A DNA stretch of 64,000 nt from Hymenobacter sp. YC55 (GCF_029433095.1 NZ_JARNTX010000008.1:124001-188000); one strand, 5' to 3'. Shown: positions 8,116 through 17,440, counted from the first letter of the stretch. Numbers and translations: made by a program. The notes: generated by a model from the letters alone, not told the origin.

Positions 8116-9189
8116 ATGGTAAACGTGCAGGCAGAGTCGCAATCCGGGCAAGGAGCGAGCGTAGTCGATCAAATCGTGCGGGAGGGCTTAGCTCTGCAGC
8201 CGGGGGTTAACATGGAAAAGTTGGTTGGGGTGCCCCATCTGTTCGGTCGCTTTCTCGACACCCGGGAAGGCTTTATGGTGGTGCCCATCGGTATTTTAAC
8301 CTTGCAGCCCGACGGTCGCATAACTGGCTACAGCCATCCCAATGAAGGAAGTTGGGCGCCCTATGAGCACGGCACGGTCAGCGCCGACGAAGCGTTTGCC
8401 TTTCTGACGGCCCACAACAACTGGATTCCGAGTTCCACTTGGCAACAAACGCTGGGCGGGATGCCCATCGGTTATTTCTGTGACGAGCCGGAAGCGCTGC
8501 AAAAGCTCTGTCTGATTCCCCACCAAGTTGCGAGCCCGGACCTGCACATTGTGTACTTGGTCGCCTCGTGTTTGCGCTTCTACGAGCAAACCGTTCCCAA
8601 GCTACTCGGCGAATTGTTTGCCGAGGGCATCGAGCGCTCGCGCATCAAGGTGGTCGTCAACGGATGCGAACAGAATGAGGACCGCGAAATCGACGGCATT
8701 TCCTACGCCTTTACTACCCATAACGCCTGGGAGTGGAGCACCCTCTACGAGGCCCCCTTACGCTGGCAGTTCGACTATGGCATGCTGATTCACGATACCA
8801 ACCAGATATTTCCGGGCTTTCGCCGAAAGGTGGAAAGCTTCAACACCCATTTATCCTGGGATCATCTGCCCGCTACGCCCTTGGCTCGATGCCTGCTCGG
8901 CCTGTACTCCCACGCCTTTTTGAATCGCCTAAACCCGTGGCTGAAATCAATCGACAAAATTGACAAGAAAAACGGGGTGATTGCCGAAGCGGCGGGCGAG
9001 TTACTGCTGCGGGCCAGAACAGCCTTGGTGATGGGCGACCCGGAATCCAGTAACGGGGCCCGGCAGGCGGAATGGCGGGAAACAGTGGACGTGTATAACA
9101 CGGGTTCGCCGCGGGTGCGCCGGGCCTTCCCGGCCATCAACCTGCATAAATTCATTCATGCCAACGCTTCCAACCCCGTTAATTTATAA
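8116..9189 (+). CDS. Unrecognised 357-residue protein, possibly glycosyltransferase-like
   Basis: The gene is intact with good coding character, but I do not recognise the family. It has no signal peptide or membrane helix. The central region reads DLHIVYLVASCLRFY, TVPKLLGELFAEGI and IKVVVNGCEQNED, which alternates strand and helix like a Rossmann or GT-A fold. It is followed by YGMLIHDTNQIFPGFRRKVE, in which the HDTN could be a metal-binding site. This similarity is weak and the enzymatic idea is inference only. It lies between a BLUF gene (opposite strand, convergent) and a long intergenic region, without an obvious operon. Confidence 0.6.
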   Translation: MVNVQAESQSGQGASVVDQIVREGLALQPGVNMEKLVGVPHLFGRFLDTREGFMVVPIGILTLQPDGRITGYSHPNEGSWAPYEHGTVSADEAFAFLTAHNNWIPSSTWQQTLGGMPIGYFCDEPEALQKLCLIPHQVASPDLHIVYLVASCLRFYEQTVPKLLGELFAEGIERSRIKVVVNGCEQNEDREIDGISYAFTTHNAWEWSTLYEAPLRWQFDYGMLIHDTNQIFPGFRRKVESFNTHLSWDHLPATPLARCLLGLYSHAFLNRLNPWLKSIDKIDKKNGVIAEAAGELLLRARTALVMGDPESSNGARQAEWRETVDVYNTGSPRVRRAFPAINLHKFIHANASNPVNL

Positions 9190-9241
9190 AGTGTAGCCCC
9201 TCAAAGGCGACCACGCCGGCGAGAGGAACGCAATAATAAAA

Positions 9242-9664
9242 TCAGCGAAGCAGGGGCAGGGTGGCCGCCCGAACCAAATTGTAAAGCAGAGCGTCGGTCC
9301 CGGCTAATGCAGGCCTAGTTGTGGGAGCTTCCTCGGGATACAGGTAAGCCGTGACGGCTTGGAAGGCCGTCCCGGATACGGCTAGCGGGGCCATTGCCCA
9401 GCTAGCAAAGTCACGGGTACTCGTAGCGTTGTCTGCCAGTTTGATTACCCCGGTATGGCGCGGATCGGCGGCAATTTTTAGATACAGCTTCTCCACCACG
9501 AACTGCTCGCCTTCCAGTAACTGCGCAAAATCACCAGGGCTATAAAACAGCGCGCCCGTAACCCCAAGTACCAAGTTGGCTACCTGGGCCCGGGTGAAGA
9601 GTTGCTGCAGTTCGGCCTCGGGCAGGGGAGCAGCAAGGCGACTTAGATAAAGTATGCGGTGCAT
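9242..9664 (-). CDS. BLUF-domain blue-light sensor protein (second copy)
   Basis: The chosen start is the ATG at 9664 (MHRILYLSRLA), because BLUF domains begin directly at that strand; the frame extends 16 codons further upstream without homology. Tyr6, Asn30 and Gln48 have the same 24- and 18-residue spacing as in the first BLUF gene at 1234 and in AppA-type proteins. GVTGALFY, FAQLLEGE and IAADPRHT are family signatures. It is about 140 residues with no effector domain. Confidence 0.85.
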   Translation of the reverse strand: MHRILYLSRLAAPLPEAELQQLFTRAQVANLVLGVTGALFYSPGDFAQLLEGEQFVVEKLYLKIAADPRHTGVIKLADNATSTRDFASWAMAPLAVSGTAFQAVTAYLYPEEAPTTRPALAGTDALLYNLVRAATLPLLR

Positions 9665-9840
9665 TAAGGATAACAAAAAGAGGTTGCCATGGTCTGCTAC
9701 GCACCTTGGCAAGTGGCGGAATAATATAGTACATCAAAAAATGAGAAGCGCACCACCAGCCTGCTCTCCTAGTGCGCATAAAATTTCATCAGCAACGTTC
9801 AAGCTGATTGACCGGTCAGTAACAATGCTCTATATTTACA

Positions 9841-10086
9841 GAGTGGGTCAGCGTAGACGGCCGCCCAGCTTACCGCCTGAACGCGGACATCGGTTCGTTC
9901 TTCGCTGACCCCGCCGGGCAGCGGCTGCTCGGCCAGCCCGAACAACCCACTCAAACCTTGCCCGCCACCTTCCCAGCCGCCCACGACAACGGCCTGTTGG
10001 CGTTTTAACGCGACGTGTTCGAAACCGGTAAGCCAAGCCATTTCAAGTGCCCTTACTAAGCCGCCGGCTTCGGCAATTACTTCCAC
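9841..10086 (+). pseudogene. Lost N-terminal PAS region of the 10087 kinase
   Basis: In the same frame as the kinase, 9853-10086 encodes VDGRPAYRLNADIGSFFADP, then RDVFETGKPSHFKCPY and AAGFGNYFHVAAPWQGEQLS, which is PAS-like. It is interrupted by TAA codons at 10006-10008 and 10057-10059 and has no in-frame ATG. The kinase was once longer; the first PAS domain is now untranslated or the whole gene is non-functional. Confidence 0.65.
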
Positions 10087-12261
10087 GTGGCCGCCCCCTG
10101 GCAGGGAGAGCAGTTGAGCGCGAGCTTCACCGACACCGCTGGCTATGACCGCATACCCGTCGAAATCGCCCTGCGCGCGAGCCAGGCCGCTGAAAAAGCA
10201 GCCCGCGCCGACGCTGAGGCCCAGCGCCAGCGCTTTTACGAGGTGCTGATGCAGCTGCCGGCCTCGGTGGCCGTCTACCATGGCCCCGAGCACGTGTTTA
10301 CCTTCATCAACCCGCACTTTGAAGCCTTCGTCCCCGGCCTCGCCGTGCTCGGCCGGCCGGTGCGCGAGGCGGCCCAGGGCGCCGTGGGAACGGAAGTGTT
10401 CGAGCGGCTCGACCGGGTGTACGCCACCGGGGAGGCCATGTACCTGCCGGAACTGGAAGTACACCTGGCCGCCGATCAGACCAACTGGCTCTGTCCGCTG
10501 TTTGTCAGTGCCTCTTACCCCCCCTTGCGCGATGACAAAGGCCACATCATCGGTGTGCTGGACTTCTCCTACGACGTGACCGCGCAGGTGCTGGCCCGTC
10601 AGGGGTTGAAAATGCTGGCCGAACAGCTGCGCATTCTGAACGAGGAGTTGGAACACCGCGTGGAAACCCGCACCCAGTCCCTGCGCGTTCATGCCGCCGA
10701 GGCCCGCCGCGCTCACGCCGCCCAGCGCTGGACGCAAGAGCACGAAACGCCCTACCAGCTCTTCACGCAAACCCCGGCCCTGATTGCGCTGCTGCGCGAG
10801 CCCGGCCACCGGTTTGAGTACTGCAACGCCGCCTATCAGCAACTCTTTCCCGGCCGTACGCTGTTGGGCCGCATTATGGCCGTGCCCGAAGCCGTCGAGC
10901 AGGGATTCATCGCCCTGCTCGACATCGTGTTCCAGACCGGCAACACGCATTTTGGCAGCGAAACCGCCTTTGCCGTGGCTGCCACCGGCGACGAGCCGGC
11001 GCGTACCCGCTACTATAGTTTCACCTACCAGGCCTACCGGGTGGGCGGTCGGATTGTGGGCGTGAGCATCTTTGCTTACGACGTGACCGAGCGGGTGGTG
11101 GGCCGTGCTGGCAACGAGGCCCGGCGCGAGCAACTGGAGCGCTTGTTCATGCAGGCCCCGGCCGCCATTTGCATCTTCGCCGGCCCGGAACTGATATTTG
11201 AATTCGTTAACTCGGGCTATCAGCAACTCTTTCCCGGCCGCCAGTTGCTGGGCCAACCCCTGCTGGCAGCCCTGCCCGAAATGGCCGGCCACTTAAGCTA
11301 CGAGAACCTGCGCCTAGTCTACGAGACGGGCCGCTCCCACGAGGTGCAGAACCTGCTCGTACCCATTGCGCGCCCCGGCGACGGGGCGCTGGAAGACCGC
11401 TATTTCAATTATATTCAGCAGGCCCGCCACAACGAGCAGGGACAGGTTGATGGGGTCGTTGCGTTTGCCTACGAAACCACGGCGCAGGTGCTGGCCAGCC
11501 AACAGGTGCTAGCCCTGAACGCGGAACTGAGCGCTAGCAACGAGCAACTGCGGCGCACAAACGCCGACCTCGACACCTTCGTGTACACGGCCTCCCACGA
11601 CCTGAAAACGCCGGTGGCTAACATTGAAGGCCTGCTGTTGGCGCTACGGGACGAGCTGCCCCCGACGGCGCGCCAAGCGGGTGTGGTGCAGCCCCTGCTC
11701 GACCGGATGCAAGGAGCCGTGGAGCGGTTTCAGCTCACTATCGCCCAACTCACCGACGTGGCCCGGCTGCAACTGGCCCAGGCACAGCCAGCTACAACCG
11801 TGGACCTGGCCGCCCTCGTGGACGAGTTGCGCCTGGAGCTGGCCCCGCTGCTGGCTAATACCAACGCCCAACTCGCCCTCGATGTGGCCGCCTGCCCCCA
11901 GGTATCCTTTGCGCCCCAGCACCTGCGCAGCATTGTTTACCACCTGCTCAGCAACGCCGTCAAGTACCGTCATCCCGACCGATCACCCCGCGTGCGGCTA
12001 CGCTGCCGCAGCACCGCCGCCAACGTGGTGCTGGAAGTGGAAGATAATGGCCTGGGCCTGAGCAAAACCCAACAGAGCCAGCTCTTCGGCCTCTTCCGCC
12101 GCCTGCACGACCACGTGGAAGGCACGGGCCTGGGGCTCTACACGGTCAAGCGCTTGGTGGAAAACGTCGGCGGCACCATCACGGTGGTGAGCCAGACTGA
12201 TGTGGGCTCGACGTTCACCGTGACGCTGCCCCGCACCGACCAGTTGGGGGAGAAGAACTAG
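10087..12261 (+). CDS. Multi-PAS sensor histidine kinase, N-terminally truncated
   Basis: From a GTG at 10087 the frame gives 724 residues. They comprise the tail of a lost PAS domain and three PAS_4-like domains (QLPASVAVYHGPEHVFTFIN; QTPALIALLREPGHRFEYCN; QAPAAICIFAGPELIFEFVN). A coiled linker, the HisKA phosphoacceptor box (YTASHDLKTPVANIEGLL) and a HATPase domain follow, with N box LLSNAVKYRHP, G1 VEDNGLGLS and G2 GTGLGL. No membrane helices are seen, so it is a cytoplasmic sensor. It is a paralogue of the 822-residue kinase at 21360. Its upstream PAS domain is broken by two stops and its partner regulator at 12312 is also broken, so this cassette is probably decaying despite an intact catalytic core. 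Confidence 0.8.
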   Translation: MAAPWQGEQLSASFTDTAGYDRIPVEIALRASQAAEKAARADAEAQRQRFYEVLMQLPASVAVYHGPEHVFTFINPHFEAFVPGLAVLGRPVREAAQGAVGTEVFERLDRVYATGEAMYLPELEVHLAADQTNWLCPLFVSASYPPLRDDKGHIIGVLDFSYDVTAQVLARQGLKMLAEQLRILNEELEHRVETRTQSLRVHAAEARRAHAAQRWTQEHETPYQLFTQTPALIALLREPGHRFEYCNAAYQQLFPGRTLLGRIMAVPEAVEQGFIALLDIVFQTGNTHFGSETAFAVAATGDEPARTRYYSFTYQAYRVGGRIVGVSIFAYDVTERVVGRAGNEARREQLERLFMQAPAAICIFAGPELIFEFVNSGYQQLFPGRQLLGQPLLAALPEMAGHLSYENLRLVYETGRSHEVQNLLVPIARPGDGALEDRYFNYIQQARHNEQGQVDGVVAFAYETTAQVLASQQVLALNAELSASNEQLRRTNADLDTFVYTASHDLKTPVANIEGLLLALRDELPPTARQAGVVQPLLDRMQGAVERFQLTIAQLTDVARLQLAQAQPATTVDLAALVDELRLELAPLLANTNAQLALDVAACPQVSFAPQHLRSIVYHLLSNAVKYRHPDRSPRVRLRCRSTAANVVLEVEDNGLGLSKTQQSQLFGLFRRLHDHVEGTGLGLYTVKRLVENVGGTITVVSQTDVGSTFTVTLPRTDQLGEKN

Positions 12262-12311
12262 GTTCGGCTCGCTATTTTTGGCGGCCCGTCTTCCAAGCCC
12301 ACCCGCCGTCT

Positions 12312-12783
12312 ATGCCCAAGTTGTCCAGCATTCTGTTAGTCGATGACAATGATACCACCAACTTTCTGAATGGCCACCTGCTCAAAAGTCTCGGCGTTAC
12401 GGACCACGTGCTGACGGCCCGCAACGGGCAGGAGGCCCTGGACCTGCTGGCCCGGCACTGCACCCAGCCGGCCACCACTTGCCTGTGCTGGTGCTGCTTG
12501 ACCTGAACATGCCCGTGATGAGCAGCCCCGGCTCCCGACCCTGCCCATCCGCGTGGCTATCCTGACTTCTTCCATGCATCCCCGTGACCTGGAACGGTTG
12601 CGTTATCTGCTGCACATTGCCTTGCTGCACAAACCCCTGACGCGGGATAAAATCAAGGTCCTGCTGCAAGAGCACTTCCAGCGTCAGCTGCCGACGGATT
12701 ACCAATTTATCCTAATACAGATATACGTCAGATTGGGCGAGGTCCAGACGGTGGAGCAAATACCAGTTGAGCGTCCGTTTTGA
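12312..12783 (+). pseudogene. Single-domain response regulator, frameshifted and internally deleted
   Basis: The start MPKLSSILLVDDNDTTNFLN is a receiver domain closely resembling the intact regulator at 23881. After ARHCTQPATT the frame is lost. The next frame supplies LPVLVLLDLNMPVM with the phosphoacceptor Asp. Sequence corresponding to roughly the following 20 residues is missing, and a third frame resumes with LPIRVAILTSSMHPRDLER and LLHKPLTRDKIKVLL. Two frame changes and a deletion make this a clear pseudogene. Confidence 0.8.
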
Positions 12784-12808
12784 CAGCTGCCGGAAAGGTA
12801 AACGGGGC

Positions 12809-13219
12809 TTAGGAGGGTGGGCAATACTGTCGTAGCCACGCCCGGGCGTCGGCCATGTTGTCGAAGACTTGTCCCTGAAACGCCGTGAGTTGGCCGTAGA
12901 AGTTGGCAGCGGACCCATCGGCCAGCGTTTCGGGGGTGGAAATCAAGGCGAAGTAGCGTAACCCGGCTTGGGCAGCAGCAGGAGCCCACTCGTTGATCAC
13001 CCAATCCATGGAGTGGTCCCACGGTCCCCGAACCGAGCGCGTGTCGTTGAGCACACGGCAAAAACCCGAGGCAGCGAGGGCAGCGGTATACGCTTTGGCG
13101 CCCGTTTTGATGTTGTCGGCGGTTAAGTAGCCCTGCCAATCGGTGAAGATCCAGCGGTTTTCGAGGTCAGTTTCAATGGTGAGATAGACTTTACCTAAAG
13201 CAGACTTTAATTCTTCCAT
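12809..13219 (-). CDS. SpoIIAA/STAS-like protein
   Basis: The start is taken at the ATG at 13219 (MEELKSALGKVYLTIETDLEN), giving 136 residues. Features such as WQGYLTADNIKTGAKAYT, CRVLNDTRSVRGPWDHSMDW and GLRYFALISTPETLADGSA match the SpoIIAA-like/STAS fold found in stand-alone Bacteroidota proteins. Such domains act in anti-sigma or signalling switches, or bind small ligands. No partner anti-sigma factor lies next to it. It converges on the broken response regulator. Confidence 0.55.
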   Translation of the reverse strand: MEELKSALGKVYLTIETDLENRWIFTDWQGYLTADNIKTGAKAYTAALAASGFCRVLNDTRSVRGPWDHSMDWVINEWAPAAAQAGLRYFALISTPETLADGSAANFYGQLTAFQGQVFDNMADARAWLRQYCPPS

Positions 13220-13741
13220 AATCTTATAAAGCAAGCAAATTACTTTCAGCCGCCAATTCTTTTGCGTAAAACTAATTCAATGGCTACCCATTACTGCTTC
13301 TGCTTCCACTTGGCGACGTAGCGGAAGCAATGTTGCAACATGGGCACCAAGTTGGCTTAAAGCCCTGCATCAGCCGGTATTCCTGATGAAGCGCGACCGA
13401 TAGCTAGCGAAGTTGCGTTTAAGGGTTCCGGGCTTGCCCTACCCATGGTCGGGGTGCGTAAGCATTTTTAAAGGGTACCCGAATTTTTATCTTTCGGGTG
13501 AGCGTCATGTTGGTGTCAGGCCAGTACATGAATTATTTCTAAGTATATGAGTAATAGGCCCGAAGACCGGCCTTAATTAAAAGATTGTTATATAGCCAAA
13601 CAAAGTGCCGTATCTTGAAATCCTAACGGTAATTAGAGCGCCAGCAGCTAGTTTTCACTGGTTTCTAGCGCGACATAACAAGTTTACCGACCAATCAGTA
13701 TTTAAATCAACCTTTCAACCAAGGCCGCCATTACCCTACCT
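13220..13741. other. Intergenic, no gene recognised
   Basis: About 520 bp between two divergently oriented genes. A patch at 13560-13720 is AT-richer. No ORF, hairpin or repeat stands out. Confidence 0.4.
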
Positions 13742-14038
13742 ATGCCTGCTGTTAGTCTTGAGTGCCAAGTAACATTTTCTGCTACGGCTTCGCTGTGCGT
13801 AACCCTGGTTGCATTTGCTGATGCTACGCCGTGGCAATACTCGCTGCCAGTTTGGCTGTGGCCTAAACTGGACGCGGCTGAACTGGCTTATTTGGTAGCG
13901 GCAGAATACCAGCGGCATCAGGCCCTGAGCTTCTGGCCGAATGCCACCGGACTGGTTCAGTTGGTAGGCAATGCCCTGCTGCACGCAGGTCATAGGCACG
14001 TAATAGGTGGCATACCTACCGTAGAATGTTACTCATGA
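13742..14038 (+). CDS. Small hypothetical protein, related to the 29930 protein
   Basis: A 98-residue frame from ATG. The segment TPWQYSLPVWLWPKLDAAEL then YQRHQALSFWPNATGLVQLV aligns by eye with TSWQWEIPSLLLA and YRAHHALTAPHVGRAQLVTA in the 29930-30196 product. The shared pattern is W-aromatic-x-(L/I)-P, a Tyr-x-x-His-x-Ala-Leu core and a Gln-Leu-Val helix. This makes both likely real members of one small family. Function unknown. Confidence 0.5.
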   Translation: MPAVSLECQVTFSATASLCVTLVAFADATPWQYSLPVWLWPKLDAAELAYLVAAEYQRHQALSFWPNATGLVQLVGNALLHAGHRHVIGGIPTVECYS

Positions 14039-14247
14039 ATTACGTCAGCTGGCTGGATTGTAGCATGCTCCGGATGATAAACTCAGTGTTGCCGATAATG
14101 TAAGGTAGTATTGAATAGCCATGATCGCCTCAAGCCTGCGCAGTATGCCTAGGCAGGCTGCGCTGTTTATAACGTCGTCCAGCTGACAATAGGGTAACGC
14201 TGCCTTAAGGTATAATCTGCCTGTGCTTACTTATGGAAGAAAAAATG

Positions 14248-14309
14248 GTTAAGGCGCCGGTAGGAGAAAGTGTTAATAAAGCAGCACTGCCTCTTACCGG
14301 CGCCTTAAC
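14248..14309. repeat. 19-bp near-perfect inverted repeat
   Basis: GTTAAGGCGCCGGTAGGAG (14248-14266) and its reverse complement with a single G-T difference (14291-14309) flank a 24-nt loop. No ORF overlaps it. It could be a strong RNA hairpin, a terminator without T-tract, or ends of a tiny mobile repeat. Confidence 0.65.
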
Positions 14310-14355
14310 AGAATATCTTAATTTAGTTACTCTGCGTACAAGTTAATCGTATAAA

Positions 14356-14392
14356 CGCTATTATAATTTAGTTTCAAAAAATTATAATAGCG
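14356..14392. terminator. AT-rich hairpin downstream of the 14415-14900 gene
   Basis: CGCTATTATAATTT (14356-14369) pairs exactly with 14379-14392 around a 9-nt loop. It lies just downstream of the leftward gene ending at 14415, where a terminator is expected. Confidence 0.5.
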
Positions 14393-14414
14393 GAACAAGT
14401 TAATAATTGAAAAA

Positions 14415-14900
14415 CTACAAATCTAATGTTATTCGCTTAAATTTAGAGCTATTCCGGTTGTATATTAGGCCGCTTATCTTTATGGTTTCGTCGCTAATCT
14501 TACTACCGACAAACGCTACATCAAGTAATTCATATGCTTGACGGTAAATGTTTAATTCAGCAAGAAATTCTTTCTGTTGATCTACATTTAACTGAGCAAG
14601 CTTTTCAGAATTGTTTGTTTGAATTTTTGGTAATTCTTTTTCCGCTATTGTATTATAATTATTGTTTTTGCAAATTACATTATTTATAAACGTACAATGA
14701 GTATCATTGACAACTATGATTTCTGCTATAGCTTCGTCGTGCAAAAAGCGGTTTAACGCACTAGCGTGATTGAAATCCGAGAAGTTGAATACTGAACCCA
14801 AAGCGGTTAAAAAACAAGTGTTCCTCCCAAATTTGTTTTCTATTGTTCTTTCAATGGTGCAATCAGGACAGATTAAAAATAAATTTTTATTCGTCACCAT
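14415..14900 (-). CDS. Hypothetical protein linked to carbonic anhydrase, AT-rich
   Basis: The start is taken at MVTNKNLFLICPDCTIERTI (14900); an upstream ATG at 14930 is possible. The 161-residue protein has a CxxC motif near the N-terminus, then FNFSDFNHASALNRFLHDEA and IAEIIVVNDTHCTFINNVIC. The (V)VNDTHC segment resembles the zinc-ligand region of beta-carbonic anhydrases (GHxxC), suggesting a degenerate relative of its neighbour. It lies 129 bp downstream of the carbonic anhydrase gene on the same strand. Base composition is clearly AT-richer than the flanks, consistent with transfer of the pair. Confidence 0.55.
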   Translation of the reverse strand: MVTNKNLFLICPDCTIERTIENKFGRNTCFLTALGSVFNFSDFNHASALNRFLHDEAIAEIIVVNDTHCTFINNVICKNNNYNTIAEKELPKIQTNNSEKLAQLNVDQQKEFLAELNIYRQAYELLDVAFVGSKISDETIKISGLIYNRNSSKFKRITLDL

Positions 14901-15029
14901 AAATTTATATTGACAAGATATAAGTTGCAAGTAATAAGGTAGCGAAGCAATTCACCGCCTTTTTTTGATTTTACTTTATGAGTAATCTGTATGTTGCCTT
15001 AAGCAAAAATTGTAAATAAAACAAAAGCA

Positions 15030-15683
15030 TCAACTAGATGGATGTTCTGGCTCATCAGGACCTAAACGATAAATTTCGGTTATATTTTCCAATAATTTTA
15101 TAAAGTCAATTTTTAGGTCGATCAATTTGCCTGTATGTACATCAAAAACCCAACCGTGGACAGTAAGGTCTCGATCACGGCGAGCTTTCTGCACTTCTGC
15201 TGTTTTAAGAACATTTATGCATTGCTCTTCAACATTTAATTCCACTAATCTTTTATAGCGCAATTCTTCGTCTTCAATAGCGTTTAATTCGTCCTTGTGC
15301 ATTCGGTATACGTCACGAATGTTTCTCAACCAAGGATTCAAAATTCCCATGTCCTCGGATTTCATGGCTGCCTGAACGCCACCACAATAATAATGCCCGC
15401 AGACTACAATATGATCTACTTTGAGGTGTGAAACGGCATAATTAATAACTGACATAACACTTAGGTCCGTGTTAGGAACCATATTGGCAATGTTTCTAAG
15501 TACAAACGCTTCACCTGGTGCTATACCCATAAGCTCCTCGGCTGATACACGGCTGTCGGAACAGCCTATATAGAGGATGTCGGGAGCCTGCCCTTTGGAG
15601 AGGTTGCTAAAGTAACTGGGTTCTACCTCTAGTTTCTTTTGAACCCAGCTTTGGTTGTTTTTGAAAATTCGTGCAATGTCCAT
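15030..15683 (-). CDS. Beta-class carbonic anhydrase
   Basis: It catalyses reversible hydration of CO2 to bicarbonate in the cytoplasm. The 217-residue protein has the full active site: Cys41-Ser-Asp43-Ser-Arg45 (IGCSDSRV) and His97-x-x-Cys100 (CGHYYCGG), giving the Cys/Asp/His/Cys zinc set. Length and the motif VLRNIANMVP are typical of the bacterial plant-type clade. It is followed on the same strand by a protein of related look (14415), a likely two-gene operon. The pair is AT-richer than surrounding genes. Confidence 0.95.
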   Translation of the reverse strand: MDIARIFKNNQSWVQKKLEVEPSYFSNLSKGQAPDILYIGCSDSRVSAEELMGIAPGEAFVLRNIANMVPNTDLSVMSVINYAVSHLKVDHIVVCGHYYCGGVQAAMKSEDMGILNPWLRNIRDVYRMHKDELNAIEDEELRYKRLVELNVEEQCINVLKTAEVQKARRDRDLTVHGWVFDVHTGKLIDLKIDFIKLLENITEIYRLGPDEPEHPSS

Positions 15684-16819
15684 TTCACTTACTTTAGGTT
15701 GATTTCTGTTTTACGTGCAGTTACCATATACTCAAGCTTATCGAATTCTGTTCAAACATATCTAATTTAGGTGGTAATGATGAGTGATGAAGATACCTGG
15801 CTGAACCATTACTTCGAGCATGATTATATGAAAAAGTTATACTATTTTACTTAATTTGTAATTAGATAGAATACGTATTTTATTGGGTTTTCAACTATAA
15901 ACATCCTTATTACAACCAATTCTACTTAGAGTGGATGGTCAGACAATGAATTCTCTAAATATCAATAAAATTATATTTTACACGAGCCGGCGAAAGATTT
16001 CTTTTGCCACAGGTTTGCTGAGTTAATTGCCTGTGGTTTGATCTTGCGAGTTACGCTTATCGCTTATTTCTTTGCCTTGTCTACTCTAGGCGCTGGGTAG
16101 GACCAGTCACTGCCCAGCTCATGGTTGCGACAGAGGCGGCTAATGGCTTTCCTACTACGGCTATTAGCCTGAGTCGACTGACTGGTGTAATGTACGACGC
16201 AGAGAGCTGCCAGACCGTGGCCTACGCTCGCCACTGTGGAGCGGCCCATTACCGACACATCGGCCGACGAAGGACTGTTTGTTGCGCCCCGTGCCGACAG
16301 GCTTTTACCTTTATACAGTTTATTATCCCAACTTTGAAATTAACAACTCCAGAGCTGGTATCCCATAATTGGGCACCTACTGCTAGCTAGGATGGGTGCA
16401 GCTACCGGATACGCGCTACGCTCCCAAAAGTATTGTCCTGCACCGAGACGAGGTGTGGCTCGTAGTAGCCCTTAAATGGAGCTAACTGCGGGGTAGCTGC
16501 CACGCAAACCTGTGTAATCCAAAGTCGCAGGGTTCGCCTACTTATTTGCTCTCCTAGTATCCTTTAAAGCCGCTTGAAATTAGTTTACAACACATTAGTT
16601 TTTATATTAACTAAGGCCGCCCGCTGCCATACAATGCCCGCTCTGGCTCTGCGGTACAGACGCTAACGCAACGAGTGCAAAATAGAGTGTAATAGGAATT
16701 GGCAACTTCTTGCATCATAGTGGAAGCAACTGCGCACGGCCAGTCGCTTTAAGGGCTTTATATAACTCCTGCGAGAAATTCAGCTAGTGAACGCAGTAGC
16801 TATGCTAGCTGGACTTCCG
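15684..16819. other. Long intergenic region with possible gene remnants
   Basis: About 1.1 kb with no convincing intact gene. The AT-rich part 15700-16000 probably contains the carbonic anhydrase promoter. A + frame around 16121-16390 has a Cys-rich stretch ending CCAPCRQAFTF that could be a transposase zinc-ribbon remnant. A short frame ending near 16486 encodes VLHRDEVWLVVALKWS. Neither is supported well enough to call. Confidence 0.35.
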
Positions 16820-17080
16820 TTACGGGTGACCGCCCGTGGGCGATAAGGGCGCGGACAGCACATAAGGCACCAGACACGCGGCGGTGGCATGGGCCTTAAC
16901 CCGTTCAGGTTCGCGGCATTCTTGTTCGAGCCACCGCTCGGCGTAAAATGAACCGAGGGTGTAGAGCTCTACACTATAATTCTTGTGCCAGCGCTGGGCA
17001 AGATACTGACCATGCCGATGGACATAGTGTTTCTGGTGAGTTGCAGCCAAAAACTTGAAGTCCGCGTATCCAAGCAACAT
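16820..17080 (-). CDS. Small hypothetical protein
   Basis: An 86-residue frame starting MLLGYADFKFLAATHQKHYV, followed by HRHGQYLAQRWHKNYSVELY and TLGSFYAERWLEQECREPER. The dense aromatic and charged pattern and consistent amino acid use look like a real short protein. I do not recognise a named family. It ends in a low-complexity Pro/Ser tail. Confidence 0.5.
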   Translation of the reverse strand: MLLGYADFKFLAATHQKHYVHRHGQYLAQRWHKNYSVELYTLGSFYAERWLEQECREPERVKAHATAACLVPYVLSAPLSPTGGHP

Positions 17081-17383
17081 AACAGTGAATTAAGGAGTGA
17101 GGAAGCGACCAACTAGTAGCGAAGACTTCCCGAAAAAACCTCGAGTTGGTAACTAGAGAGGCTGGAGGAAGGGATATTACGCTTGCCAAGACTATAAACT
17201 ACGTCTACTAGGGCAGTACAAGCAATCTTGGCTGATAAGTAGGTGGGATTAAAAACTGGTTTGCACAGGGCTACGTCAATTGTTGACCCAGGCATTTTTA
17301 TCGTGGTGCCCGGCTGATCCATCGCTCAAAAACCTTGGTTGAACTGGTGCGGTATTTAACAGTTAATAATTGGAGTATACCTG

Positions 17384-17440
17384 CCGCAAGCTTGCGGAGC
17401 GTTACTGAATGCAATATATTTTCTCGCATTCAGTAACGCT
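17384..17440. repeat. Adjacent palindrome and 15-bp hairpin
   Basis: CCGCAAGCTTGCGG (17384-17397) is a perfect palindrome. It is directly followed by AGCGTTACTGAATGC (17398-17412), which pairs exactly with 17426-17440 over a 13-nt AT-rich loop. They lie in the 530-bp gap 17081-17616, which otherwise holds no recognisable gene. Confidence 0.65.

Noticed and set aside
9799..11292. 497-codon leftward open frame
   Set aside because: It is antisense to the PAS kinase gene and its product is a Gly/His/Gln-rich shadow with no domain; high GC creates such frames.
16121..16390. Rightward Cys-rich frame resembling a transposase zinc ribbon
   Set aside because: Only one weak motif, no inverted repeats and no downstream transposase core.
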